Source: Pezicula radicicola
Taxonomy: Eukaryota; Ascomycota; Leotiomycetes; Helotiales; Dermateaceae
Reading direction: 5' to 3'
DNA: 64,000 bases
Assembly: GCA_003008705.1 (NCBI GenBank)
Contig: PDUO01000083.1
Span: 66,506-130,505 of the forward strand
A program made the translations under genes and the position numbers. Below are positions 46,760 through 57,166 of the stretch, piece after piece. Numbering within the stretch: the first letter of the stretch is position 1; every line of letters begins with the position of its first letter. A model generated the notes under the pieces. That model worked only from the letters and a program-made list of their open reading frames with translations, searched no databases and was not told the origin of the DNA.

Positions 46760-47490
46760 ATTTCACCAGTTCCCTTATCTCTTCCACTTCTAGCTCATCG
46801 TTCACAATATCCTCGAGCTTACGCATCAAGTGCCGCTCGACTATCTGGATAAGGACACTTGCGACGAACTGACGGGATACAATCTGACTATTTTCAGTAG
46901 ATGCTACTTTTCTCGGGACCCGTGCTAGAGTGCGGGAACACTTACCTCGTAATATATCCTACCGCTGTATCAAAACGACGTGTTGATGCAACATCTTCAT
47001 GCCGGTCGTCTATGGCCAATACACGGGTGTCAAGGTCCCAAGTCATGGCATACCTTAACAATTTCTCTCTGAAAACGACATTTTGTTCTTGAACCCGAGC
47101 CCGAAGATGTACAGCATGAGGACTGTCATAATCTACGAGGTCGCTTTCGTAAAGTGCCGTCTGTGGAGAATTGCCATATGCTTTAGCCGCTCTGTAGAGA
47201 ATTTAAAAGCTCTCTTCAGCTTTTTCTCATTGAGATCTCCACCTAGACTGGCCATTTCGGCTTGCAGGGTGTTCCCTTTCATATTCAAGGCTTTGAATAG
47301 CTAGGGTAGCTCTTCCTTCGCAACGTCGAAAAGCAAGACAGCCAGGCGCTTTCGGAGAGTCACGATCCCTCGATCATTAGAGTCAATTTGATTCCAGGGT
47401 GCCTCATTCTGGAAAACCGTGCCTCCTTGCTATCGCGGTCTTCGGGGAATATGTACGGAATACCTTTCCATAAAGGTAGAAGGCTAGCTA
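46760..47490 (-). pseudogene. Dynamin-family GTPase relic: stalk and GTPase effector domain only
   Basis: Reading the minus strand: NEAPWNQIDSNDRGIVTLRK, RLAVLLFDVAKEELP (TAG) LFKALNMKGNTLQAEMASLG match the stalk of fungal dynamin/Mx-like proteins, where W-N-x-x-x-x-x-x-RG-x-x-x-L-R-x-R-L-x-x-L-L-F is typical. After a frame change it reads KAYGNSPQTALYESDLVD, VHLRARVQEQNVVFREKLLR, a GTAAG donor near 46948, and a last exon with FVASVLIQIVERHLMRKLED that fits the GED. The N-terminal GTPase domain (G1-G4 motifs) is absent. Stops at GAG-to-TAG-like positions and frameshifts make it non-functional. Confidence 0.62.
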
Positions 47491-47652
47491 TAGCCGGAGC
47501 TCACGCTACTATGCTGAATTTGTAACCATGGGGATTTAAAGACACGTAAGGCTTAAAACGAATGAATTCAGTTGGTGACTGCCAAAGTAATCGAGGCCTA
47601 ATCAAGCCGTTATATACAAGAAAAAAAACACGCTGTGCATTCGATAGAAACG
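47491..47652. other. Short spacer
   Basis: Convergent side between the dynamin relic and the hydrolase 3' end. An A-run (AAGAAAAAAAACA) near 47620 could belong to the 3' region of the hydrolase transcript. Confidence 0.4.
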
Positions 47653-49017
47653 CTAGAGGAAACGTCCCTCCTCTCCCAACCAGCTAGCCATGTAGTCGTA
47701 GGCTGTCTCGGTGGTATTCCCATACTGGCCAGAATAAGTTTCACATGCCGTGCATGTGTCAATGTTATGCTGCGCCCCTTCAACGAAGACAATAGATGTG
47801 TCGTTGCTACCAGAGTTGAGATAAATCATTTCACAATTTGGGAATAGCCAATAGCCTGTCATACCCATAGTAAGAAGCGGCGACTTAATTCCACGCACAG
47901 CCTCATTTGGTACCATGTGGCTTGAGTTCCATTGTATGCCCGTAAAGCCCGTTGCGTTATAACCGAAGTCATCGGTAACCGTCATTGCAAAGGCGCCTAA
48001 GAACCGCCTAACAGATGTCTTCAGCGCGCCATTTGTGTATGAAGCCGCCTCAGACGGGCCGAAATTAGTTGCCACACGAACAGTATGGATAACTGAAGTA
48101 GTAATAGATTCATTTGCATGTAGGAGAGGCCAGGCGTGTACCGTGCGCGAAAGAAAACCTGTATCCTGGGGGTACAGCTTATTGTTTTGCTGTCCATAGT
48201 CCGCATCCGGAATGTATAAATCCTCATCATCAATGAACAACCCGGTTCCATTATCAATTGCTGCTATACGCTCCTGAGAATATTTGACCACGCGCTGCAT
48301 GCGTTTTGCCACGGCTGACATAAAGGCCGTGGTGAATTCAGTAGTGTATTTACTTGATCCTGTTGCATTGAAACCGTTCGCAGTGTTATAGACGCTAAGG
48401 CTGGCATTTCTCTGCATACCATTTGTCTCATCTATAATTTCGGCGCCCAGGCTTAAAAGCACCTGGGTCGAGATACCGTAAACAGGATCAATTAGCATAA
48501 CTCCATCAGCCGGCGTAAGGTCTGCTAAGGTGGTCGGGCAAGGTAGCAGCTTTTCCGATCCGTTACATGCTGCAAGGCCGTTCTCTGCAATGTTCTGGTA
48601 GGCGGCCATCACCCCGCCACCGCCGCTGTGTCCGAATAGGACAACCTTGTCGATCTCTGTAAGATTTTGCAAGTACTCCACGCCGACGGCAACAGATAGC
48701 ATGGTACCCTCAAGATCGATATCTGCTTGCTGAGCGCTGTATAGACTGGCGGGATCGTCGGCGCATAAAACCGTGTAGCCTCGCGCAGCTAGCTGTGTGC
48801 AAGCGGGGAAAGCGATATAGTCAGCTGCAGTATGCATGACGAAAACTGCGACGGCTGCTTCTGCTGTAGTAGTGTCGTCCGGCCGATACAGCCCCCCGAC
48901 GACTACCACCCCGCTGCCCAAAGTATTCAAATTCACCAGTACAGGTTCCGGTAGGGCATAAGAGAAGCTGATCAGCGCAGTCAGGGCCGCAAATACAGCT
49001 TTCTTAAGGTTGACCAT
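47653..49017 (-). CDS. Secreted alpha/beta-hydrolase fold protein, 454 aa
   Basis: Intact single-exon gene. I prefer the Met at 49017 (MVNLKKAVFAALTALISFSY) because it begins directly with a signal peptide ending near ALP; the in-frame Met at 49047 adds ten residues. The nucleophile elbow is GHSGGGG with Ser131, preceded by the strand KVVLFGH. Earlier comes the typical GGLYRPDD and CTQLAARGYTVLCADDPAS region (strands before the elbow). The likely catalytic His is His417 in EGAQHNID; the acid is probably in the DPVYGI or later loop. Many NxS/T sites (NAS, NGT, NDT, NTT) fit an extracellular glycoprotein. Related to chlorophyllase/PAF-acetylhydrolase-like serine hydrolases; the substrate is unknown. 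No RIP-type damage. Confidence 0.85.
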   Translation of the reverse strand: MVNLKKAVFAALTALISFSYALPEPVLVNLNTLGSGVVVVGGLYRPDDTTTAEAAVAVFVMHTAADYIAFPACTQLAARGYTVLCADDPASLYSAQQADIDLEGTMLSVAVGVEYLQNLTEIDKVVLFGHSGGGGVMAAYQNIAENGLAACNGSEKLLPCPTTLADLTPADGVMLIDPVYGISTQVLLSLGAEIIDETNGMQRNASLSVYNTANGFNATGSSKYTTEFTTAFMSAVAKRMQRVVKYSQERIAAIDNGTGLFIDDEDLYIPDADYGQQNNKLYPQDTGFLSRTVHAWPLLHANESITTSVIHTVRVATNFGPSEAASYTNGALKTSVRRFLGAFAMTVTDDFGYNATGFTGIQWNSSHMVPNEAVRGIKSPLLTMGMTGYWLFPNCEMIYLNSGSNDTSIVFVEGAQHNIDTCTACETYSGQYGNTTETAYDYMASWLGEEGRFL

Positions 49018-49047
49018 ATTTGCTTTCCTTAGAACAAAACTTATCAA

Positions 49048-49573
49048 GCACAGAAGGGTGTTGCGTATTGAAGCGACAGAAGGAGGTTAACGAATGAAGC
49101 GATGAAGACATCAGCAATAATGCAACTTGAAGGTAATGGTGCAAGCACATAGGAATGTTTATAAATCGTCCTCTAGGCTGTACATGGATCCCAATGATCG
49201 GACGATGCCACTAAGCACAAGGATACTATGTTACGTGTAGCTGTCGTGGTGTCATCAGATGAGAGATTGGATTTTGTGAATGAATGATGTGAAGTATTAG
49301 CATCTTGCTTGTAGAACTGGAAGTGTTGCGTGTACACTGTACACACAATGAGTGACCGGTGGGTAGGGAGAAGGACTAACACAGCCAATTGCCAAGCACA
49401 CATGACCAAGGAACATTTAGTTGCAGGACCGTTCAATCAGTACGCGCAAACAATTAACGTCATTCTCAGCTATTTATTATTTACTGTTTACCTTTTGAAT
49501 TTGCAGCTCCATACAATGCGACTATTATAGATATCTATGGAACCATAGACAAAGATAGTATGACTATGATTGC
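49048..49573. other. No gene recognised (hydrolase 5' flank)
   Basis: Probable promoter region of the secreted hydrolase. The frames here are short and motif-free. A GTGTACACTGTACACAC palindrome lies at about 49331-49347 and could be a regulatory site. Confidence 0.4.
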
Positions 49574-50010
49574 AAAGGCGCGGGCAAAAAGTAACCGAAC
49601 ACCGACTGTTAGCGAGAAATCCTATGAACCCTACTAATCGTTGGTATTCGTTTGGGCCCCTTCTAATGTATATTTGTTTTTATTTAGAGAAAGGAAGCCA
49701 TATGGGTAAGTAAGTTATATAATTTATATAAAATATATTTATAAAATATTTTATTTTTTCCCTTCTATTTCTTTTCGTTATAAATATAACCTTTAGACTT
49801 ATAAGTTTAATAAATTTAAATATAATAATCTTTATTAAAAATAAATATAAACTTAAATTTATAGAATAATAATTATAAATAATTTAATTATTTCTATTAT
49901 ATTTATATACTAAAGGAAGTGTATTTAATATATAAAAACTATTAATTTCTAGTAGGGCTATAATTTTCATTAAATTAGACGGTGTTCGGTTACTTTTTGC
50001 CCGCGCCTTT
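49574..50010. mobile_element. MITE, 437 bp, with 31-bp perfect terminal inverted repeats
   Basis: The 31 bp at 49574-49604 (AAAGGCGCGGGCAAAAAGTA... to CACCG) is the exact reverse complement of 49980-50010. The interior is TpA-rich with no frame. I do not see a convincing target duplication, so the superfamily is open. A Tc1/mariner transposase fragment lies 0.4 kb to the right, which may or may not be related. Confidence 0.85.
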
Positions 50011-50239
50011 CTAATTAACGAATTGATATTTGACATACACTTAACCTAAATAGTATTATGAGCAGGAGGCGCGAGCACACAAATGATACGTTGTCAGTGC
50101 ACCACAGGCTTCCCCACCAAAAAGCAATACCAAAATGACTACCACTCGCCAGGATCGATGTAACCAAGATGACCGATTTTCTACGACTTCTACGACCTGC
50201 ATTCAACACCAATTCCATCGAAGGAGATACAACATCTGT

Positions 50240-50700
50240 CAACTCCTGGGGAGCAATTTGATGTGGCTATAAAAGCCCTTTACTATTCCTTCGTGAATCT
50301 GGCTAGGAGGGACCCATTATACAAGTCGATTATGAGGCCCAAGTTCTATCACCGCACATAGTCTCAATTCTAGAGGATTTTGGTACACTCACACATGCCC
50401 TTCGAATGGAGCCTTTAATTTATGGAAGATGGAAACTCAGGTCACAGCCAGAAGTCGACAAAGAACTATTGCACAATATTCCGTTCAAATCATGGCATTC
50501 TATTACTTCGTCAACCTTCAACAAGCCCTGATATAAATCCCATTGAGAGGTGTTGGAGGAGAATTAAGCAATCGCTTCACCCGTGTCAGTATACCGTATG
50601 GTCAATGTATTGGAATTCCTAATGAGGCTAATATTCATGCGCAATGTCAGCACTGTCTTTTAACCTTCACCTCCATTCAACTCCAATCCGGCAAGCAGAA
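50240..50700 (+). mobile_element. Tc1/mariner transposase C-terminal fragment
   Basis: The frame 50422-50622 reads MEDGNSGHSQKSTKNY, FRSNHGILLLRQPSTSPDIN and PIERCWRRIKQSLH. The S-P-D-x-N-P-I-E-x-C-W motif is the region around the third catalytic residue in Tc1/mariner transposases, and MEDGNSGH is the second Asp block (QDN-like). The N-terminus and DNA-binding part are missing. Its sequence is better preserved than the minus-strand relic at 23650-24420. Confidence 0.7.
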
Positions 50701-51008
50701 GAGATAATTTCACAAGTCACGCAGAGGATGTCGAAATTACAAAAAGCGACATATAAAGGCAAGTAACTCGCTACCAGCAACGATCCATCTTATCGCCCAT
50801 CTATCTATACAGTTTTTATTAACTTCAGCTTGTGAAAATAGCTGACTACTTAGTAGTGCGATAGCGCGAACTACGTAGTTCGGAAGAAGACTACCTGCGT
50901 GTATCAGTCTCGTCCAGAGTCAGCAGCCAACCAGAACAAGATCACATTGCTTACACGACATCCCAAAGATACGTCGACGAGTACTCAGTAGTCAATCTGA
51001 GGCTATCT

Positions 51009-51850
51009 ATGGTCGCTTCTCCGGTCACCTCACTGAGCCCCTCACCCGCCGCTTTTTCAAGTACCCCTGAATTTCACAGATTGCTCGAGCTGGAACTGAT
51101 GCATCGATAGTCGACGATGTCGTGGACAGGATTATACTCCACCCCCGAAGATCAGACATACCTCCAGACCTATCTACCATGTGCCGCTTTGAGAACCAGC
51201 TACCTCATGAACGGCATTCTTGCGATCACTGCAGTAGACCTGGCTCGGTCCTCTAGAGAAAGCAATCCCGCGGCATACCTCCGTGCAGCTCTAGAGTACA
51301 GCAATAAGGTCAGCGCTTACATTCACGCTCAGCTCGGTAACATCAATCAAGAAAACATCCATCTACTCTATTACTTCGGCGTAATTGCTGTGGTCTTTAA
51401 CCTTACCAATCTCTTTAAGCAGCTAAGTACCATAGATCGCAGGAACATAATCTTTGATATAGTACTCGGCGCCTCTAACATCGCATTGACGAACATACGG
51501 TGGTTCTTTGAGAGTCATTTTAGTGCAGTGTTAAACTACGGGACAGCAGCACTAGACATCGTAGATCCCGATACTAAAATTGCCCTTGATCGACTTACCT
51601 CTGTCAGCCGTTAGATCCGCATACCCACCGCAAACGAGGAGACCCAGGATGCTAGGCAGGAAAACCCTCTCGACAGCGAGATGTAGAGGATACTGTTGGA
51701 TCGAGGAGCAGTATTTGGGGCTTGGAAGGTCGCTGACCTAACGTAGATGTTGAAATGGATCCTACCTCGAAGTTATCGTGAGATCAGTGAGGCGTCGAAC
51801 AAAACACAACTGAGGATGCCTTACCGTGTAATATAATATTAGGAATCGAT
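51009..51850 (+). pseudogene. Fungal C6-type transcription factor (Upc2-like regulatory region), four TAG codons
   Basis: From 51009 the frame reads SPSPAAFSSTPEFHRLLELE, LMHR-TAG-STMSWTGLYSTPED, YLPCAALRTSYLMNGILAIT, AVDLARSSRESNPAAYLRAA, ENIHLLYYFGVIAVVF and then, past TAG codons, IRIPTANEETQDARQENP, RILLDRGAVFGAWKVADLT and MLKWILPRSYREISE. The layout (short helix with L-E-L-M-H, a hydrophobic alanine-rich segment, then the long helical region) is that of Upc2/sterol-uptake-type regulators. All four stops are TAG in one otherwise open frame, each fitting CAG (Gln). No Zn2Cys6 cluster is found upstream. Confidence 0.62.
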
Positions 51851-53128
51851 CCTCTAGAAGGTGACAGGTTTTAGTTTTCGCACTTAAGCCCGCCCACCCA
51901 CTCTTTGGGAGGTGATAATGCTACCGATGGTTTTAAGAGTCAGCCTACTCGGCAGCAACACCTCGACCGTTCAACCGCACGCCGTCGAGTATACAGACGA
52001 CAATAAGCTATTTACCTTGGAGATTACCAATAGCAGGAGTAAGCAATATAATCCTAATACATATCTGCCGAGCATGAGACGAGTCGAGAAAGACATCCAT
52101 CCACGATTAACACATTCGGTCAACGCAGCCCATCATACGGTACGATATTCTCGTTTACGTATTTCAGGTTGGCTATTAGAGAAGAGTTCGACGGGTTTTG
52201 TGGTCATATTTTCGAATCTCTAGTCACTTCGTGTTTGTTCAAAAATAAAAACTTCGCGCATAATTGGGTAGTACGATAAGGATACAGTGCCAGGTATGTT
52301 TCTGCTTCTTCAGGAGCTTACAAGTGATTGGAAAAGCAAGCTTGGTTGAACTTGTTCCATGATCTGACCGCAAAGCTGCGCAATGCCGCCTCTGTCTATA
52401 TACCACAGTGTATTATTGAAAGGAGTACCATCAGTCCGAGCCGCCCTTCTCTCTATCAACTGGCCTAACCCCCTAGACGCTCTTCTTTGCCTCGACGATG
52501 TCGTGAAGCATCTCATACCGCTCAATGCTACGTCTAAAGCTACCTGACAGAGGTAATTGCAAGTTCGCTCACTTCCTCGTCCGAAGACTGTCCAGTCTAA
52601 ACCACCATATCTGCTATTCTATCTCCAATCGACGGTTTAGCCACTCCATCCCAACTTACCCCTCCTAGGAAACTCCCTAGCACCCCGAATCCTTAATCCT
52701 CACCTCTACTGTCCATGGACTCGTGGCTGGCATCCTTTCATGTCTGCTCCGGGACAGCACGTTGATCATAGGAGCCTTCTGAGAGTCGCGTCCTGGAATA
52801 TTGATTCTACAACTATATACCGGGTAGATAACGCTGTGATCTGTCCTTGATCCGGGGTGGTGGGAGATATAAATTTAGAAGGGGTGGTGGGGGTGAAGGT
52901 ATCTAGGGATAGAGTTCTGGCTTTCTACTTAAGAAAGGAGGGTGTTAATATGCTTCCTCTTGAAAAGTGACTTAACCTTACGTTTAACAATCGACAACAC
53001 AGGGATATCGGATCACGTCGAGCCTATAATTCACCTAGAGTACTACTATTGAATCAAAGGAAGAACATGTACCTGGAATTATGTTTTTAGGGATTTACTT
53101 AGTAAGTATTAATATATATATATTATAG
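51851..53128. other. No confident gene
   Basis: The plus-strand frame 51912-52223 (103 codons) has no motif. The minus-strand frame 52310-52525 is likewise unsupported. No terminal repeats were seen. Confidence 0.45.
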
Positions 53129-53305
53129 GATAGTTCCATGGATGTCCTTGCTCATGCTCTTGGCTCTAACTCCTCATTAACTCTAAGCGGGGCTTTCGCA
53201 CGCCCTTTCATCTACATCTATCTATATCGTACGAGAGGAAAGGCGCGATCATCCGGATATACAGATGATAACTATGTGCTCTTGCCTACTACTGAAGCCG
53301 AATAG
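53129..53305 (+). pseudogene. C-terminal exon of an unidentified protein
   Basis: After a TTATAG acceptor the frame reads SSMDVLAHALGSNSSLTLSG, AFARPFIYIYLYRTRGKARS and GYTDDNYVLLPTTEAE to a stop at 53305. It is 24 bp before the aminotransferase start. A GTAAGT donor near 53102 after GIMFLGIYL suggests an upstream exon, but nothing further upstream can be joined. The hydrophobic-then-polar pattern resembles the end of a polytopic membrane protein. It may be a leftover, or the neighbouring gene's 5' leader may run through it. Confidence 0.28.
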
Positions 53306-53328
53306 GAGGAAATTCTCGATACTACAAA

Positions 53329-54573
53329 ATGGTGAAAATACCGCTGTTTGAAGTGAGTGCCTGGTTTAATCGACATAGACACCACGCGAAGCACGACCTC
53401 GCTAGCACGGCCTCCGCAACAATTTCTATACAGGACCTGATTGACCTCTCCAAACAGAGTGAGAAGACAGCAGAAGAGTTGTCGCTCGATAAAATAACGA
53501 AAATGAACCTCGATTACAATTCTCCTATAAGTGGCAGCTATAAGCTCCGGGAGAACATAGCGGCTCTGTACGATGCTGGAGGCCAGGGAATCACTAAGGA
53601 CGATATTCTCATTACAAATGCCGGCATTAACGCTAACTATATCGTCCTCGCTGCTCTCCTTAATCCGTCCGACCACGTTATCTGTTATTATCCTACCTTC
53701 GAGCAGCTGTACCAGGTGCCCCGGTCCCTAGGCGCCGAAGTCAGTCTGTGGAAATCAGATCCAAGCAAGGAGTGGCAGCTCGACATTCAGGAGCTCGAAG
53801 ATTTGGTCAAGGAAAACACGAAAATGATTATTATCAACTGTCCATATAATCCCAGTGGCGTTATCATCCCTAAACGGCAGATGGAAGAGATCATAGAAAT
53901 TGCAGATAAGAAGGGAATCATCGTCATGTCGGATGAAATCTTCAGACCAATGTTCCACTCCATCTCGCCTTCTGATACTGACTTCCCGCCATCGGTCATC
54001 AATCTTGGCCGCAAGAGGATTGTGGTAACTAGATCGATGAGCAAAGCATACGGATTGCCAGGGATCCGAGTGGGATGGATTGCAACAAGAGACAAGACTA
54101 TTCTCGACGAATGCTTTAACATGAGATTTTATACAACAACGACAGTTTCCCAACTCGATGAAGATGTGGCAGCAGAAGCTCTGGACAATCGTTGTGTCCA
54201 TGCGATTTTAGCGAAAAACATACGAAATTGTCAGGAAAACGTGCAAGCGTGGCAGGATTTCATAGACGAGCACAACTGGGCTTGTTCCTGGGTTAGGCCT
54301 GTCGCAGGTACGACAGCCATGATACAATTTCATAGGATGGACAAGCCATTGGATGATGAGGAGTTCTGTCTTCGCCTGCAGGAAAAGGCTGGAATCTGTA
54401 TGATCCCTGGAAATGTCTGCTTCGGCCGCAGACAGGATTTCCCTGGTTACGTGAGAATAGGACTCGGCTTAGAGCCCCAGCGAGTAAAGGAAGGGTTGGC
54501 AGCACTAGTCCAATTCATTAAGGACGAGTATAGGAGTATACCAATTGATTTGAAATCGACGATTAGAACTTAG
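53329..54573 (+). CDS. PLP-dependent class I/II aminotransferase (fold type I), 414 aa
   Basis: Intact single exon. Fold-type-I enzyme: CPYNPSG (Asn174), SDEIF (Asp202) and SMSKAYGLPGIRVGW with the Schiff-base Lys239 near the middle; a C-terminal GYVRIGLG holds the carboxylate-binding Arg. The overall layout is close to the capreomycidine-synthase/ACC-synthase-like fungal and bacterial aminotransferases. Odd: position 205 is Phe (SDEIFRP) where most relatives have Tyr hydrogen-bonding the PLP ring oxygen. Substrate unknown; neighbours (P450 relic, oxidoreductase, membrane protein) suggest secondary metabolism, but this is inference. No nonsense codons. Confidence 0.9.
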   Translation: MVKIPLFEVSAWFNRHRHHAKHDLASTASATISIQDLIDLSKQSEKTAEELSLDKITKMNLDYNSPISGSYKLRENIAALYDAGGQGITKDDILITNAGINANYIVLAALLNPSDHVICYYPTFEQLYQVPRSLGAEVSLWKSDPSKEWQLDIQELEDLVKENTKMIIINCPYNPSGVIIPKRQMEEIIEIADKKGIIVMSDEIFRPMFHSISPSDTDFPPSVINLGRKRIVVTRSMSKAYGLPGIRVGWIATRDKTILDECFNMRFYTTTTVSQLDEDVAAEALDNRCVHAILAKNIRNCQENVQAWQDFIDEHNWACSWVRPVAGTTAMIQFHRMDKPLDDEEFCLRLQEKAGICMIPGNVCFGRRQDFPGYVRIGLGLEPQRVKEGLAALVQFIKDEYRSIPIDLKSTIRT

Positions 54574-55415
54574 ACAAGTTTTTCGGAATATGAGTTTTAT
54601 AAATATATACATCTTGCCCAGAAGGCTAGTGTAATTTTCACTTTCTAATTAACTTAGCGATTATACCTGGACCGAATAACCTATAACTATCCAGCTAAAG
54701 TAGAATTTAAATAGCTTAAATTTCGGACTTGGATAGAAGATAACTCCACCGTCTCGGCGGCTAATAGAATAATTAAAGGTGAATATAGCTAGAGATTTAG
54801 TCTAGCTTTATAGTCTCCTTAGGACGGTAATTAGTTTAAAGTATCTATTATAAGACAATTACCGAAAAACAAGGCCGTATACTAATAGCATTCGAATACT
54901 AAGTCTACAATCTCGTTGCACTTAATGAATTAAGAATTAACTTAGATATCGGAGCTGGATTATGTGGTGAGGTGAGCAAGGGACCGTCATACCCGTGTGC
55001 CTTTTCATTGCCTTCGAACCACGGTTTATTATGAAAGGTTTCTGCCTACCACTTCGACAATAGAACGACGTAGCTGTGATGCCACCACGCCGAGGGCAAG
55101 AGTGAACTTTAATGTGTAATAATAAGATTCCTAATCAAAGTGCTCGCCACGCAGGGAGTCTCGCTCCGCAGGGACCCCTTTTCAAGGTGTAGGGCGTAGG
55201 GTGTAAGGCGCGCACAACAAAAAGTTAAAGTAGAATTTACTGAATGAAAACCATGTTGATTTATATAGGAATACTTGCGATATTGCCCAAGTATGCAAGT
55301 AAATTGGTCCTGTAGGTTGCATGGCCTACTGGAGTTCAAACGCCGGCGCTTGCCATACCTGTCTCCCCTCGCCGAGTCCCACCACGGCCAATAACGCGCG
55401 CTATGCCCACAATGC
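54574..55415. other. Intergenic; TpA-rich at 54580-54960
   Basis: The left half is RIP-like and stop-dense. The right half is of normal composition with imperfect repeats of AGGGYGTAGGGTGTAAGG near 55185-55210, and may hold the P450 promoter. No frame was recognised. Confidence 0.45.
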
Positions 55416-57166
55416 GTGCGGGCAATCCATTATATCAACTTGACGAACCCAGCCTTTTCCATCTATACTACAAGAGGTATCTTCGAACTCATCCTGGCTG
55501 TCTTTCCGTTCTCAGCCCTTCTCTATACCGTCCCCATCTATATCCTGTATACTTGGGTCACAGCTTACTTCAACCACCGCCGCCTTCGGCGATTTGCAGA
55601 ACGAAATGGCGCTGAGTTCCCGAAATATGTGAGGGGAAAGCTACCCATGGGCATTGGTTTTGTTTGGGAACACCTCGCGACCGTGCACAAGGGCGGTGAC
55701 ATTCTCGACGATGTCATTGTAATGAATTTCGAGAGATACGGGCACACCTATTCGACTCCTAGATTCTTTGGCCCGCCAGAAATACAGACGGTCGATGCCC
55801 AGAACATTCAGGCGATACTTGCGAACAAGTTTCCAGATTTCCAGCTAGGCGAACGACGCATTAACCAATTTCGTGCCTTCTTAGGCAAGAGCATTTTCAC
55901 CTCCGACGGTGCATACTGGGAGTACTCGAGAGAGCTGTTTCGGCCTCAGTTCGCACGGAATCAAATCAATGATCTTGAGAAGACCGAAGAGGGAGTATAG
56001 GCTCTCCTAACTGCACTTCCCTTAGTTGGAGACGGAAAGAATGGGGCAATTACTGTCGACATCATGCCGATGCTCTTCCGCTTTACTCTCGATACCGCCA
56101 CCAGCTTCCTCTTCGGTGAGAGCGTTGAATCTCAGATGGCTGTTGCACTTGGATCTACTGCCAAGACAAGCTCCGCGACAGCTATGGTTGTAGACCAGTC
56201 GGGTGCGGATATGTCATTCTTGGATGCATTCTACGAGTCGTAGTTCTGGATTACCACGCGAGTGAGGCGCCAGGGGCTCTACTGGCTTGCTCCAAGCAAG
56301 AAAGTAAAGTCAGCATCCGACTTCATGAGGAGATATGTTGATCACTACGTCGATCGCGCTTTGCGGTCTGCCAAGCCTGCTGGGAAGAAGTATAGTCTTC
56401 TGGAAGCTTTGGTTGAATCTATTAAGGACAAGGATGAACTTCGAGACCAGATCCTGGGAATGCTCCTTGCTGGCCGAGATACGACCGCAACGCTTCTGTC
56501 CTGGGTGTGTCTCCTTCTGGCTTAGTACCCTGCTGTTTTTCAGAAGCTACGCGTATCGATCCTCGAGGATTTTGGACCGTATACCAAGAACCCGACGAAT
56601 ATTGACTTCATGACGCTGAAAGGGTCTCGATACTTACAGTACGTCATGCGCGAGACTCTGCGAATCTACAACGCCGTTCCGCTGAACAACCGCGTTGCGG
56701 TTCAAGACACCACTCTGCCTATGGGAGGCGGCCCCAATGGCCAAAGTCCCATTGTTGTGGCCAAGGGTCAGACAGTCAACCTTTCGCCGTACATGCTCCA
56801 CAGACGCACTGATATCTGGCCCGACGCCTTCGAGTTTAAGCCGGATCGCTGGGACGGGATGAAACTGGACTGGAACTACATCCCGTTCAGCGGCGGGCCG
56901 CGAGTCTGTATTGGACGTACGTCCCCCCCTACCTTTTTCAATGTCCTTTGGAGAGCTTTTAATTAAGATGCTTGGATGACGTTGCTCACATCTCTTTCCC
57001 CGCAGAACAATTCGCTCTTACTGAAGCTGGGTATCTCATCGTGCGATTGTTGCAGAGATTCAAGACAATGGAGTGGAGGGGACCCCAAGGCAAGCCCAGA
57101 AAGGGCCTTCATTTTACGATGACTCCGAGAGATGGAGTTCCTGTAAGATTGGAGTATGCGGACTGA
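55416..57166 (+). pseudogene. Cytochrome P450, CYP52-like alkane/fatty-acid hydroxylase, three TAG codons
   Basis: One frame carries all P450 signatures: N-terminal anchor LAVFPFSALLYTVPIYILY, RRLRRFAERNGAEFPKY, I-helix LLAGRDTTATLLSW (near 56465), ExxR in RETLRIYNAVPLNNR, FEFKPDRWDG, and heme motif PFSGGPRVCIG (Cys near 56907) that continues across an 89-nt intron (56917-57005) into QQFALTEAGYLIVRLL and the end RLEYAD. Three in-frame TAG codons (at EEGV-ALLTALP, YES-FWITTR, LLA-YPAVF) each lie where family members have Gln or a similar residue, so CAG to TAG is likely. No ATG is in frame at the N-terminus; the frame opens at GTG. Probably a recently silenced terminal hydroxylase of fatty chains. 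Confidence 0.85.

Noticed and set aside
49980..50700. A single Tc1 element running from the 49980 repeat through the transposase fragment
   Set aside because: No matching right-end repeat was found to the right, and the repeat pairs perfectly with 49574 on the left. Kept as an alternative only.
55416..57166. Reassignment or programmed readthrough of TAG as Gln in this genome
   Set aside because: Intact genes here end with TAG themselves (aminotransferase at 54573, rhodopsin-domain gene at 36450), and other relics have TAA and TGA at similar Gln/Arg codons. Mutation by C-to-T is simpler.
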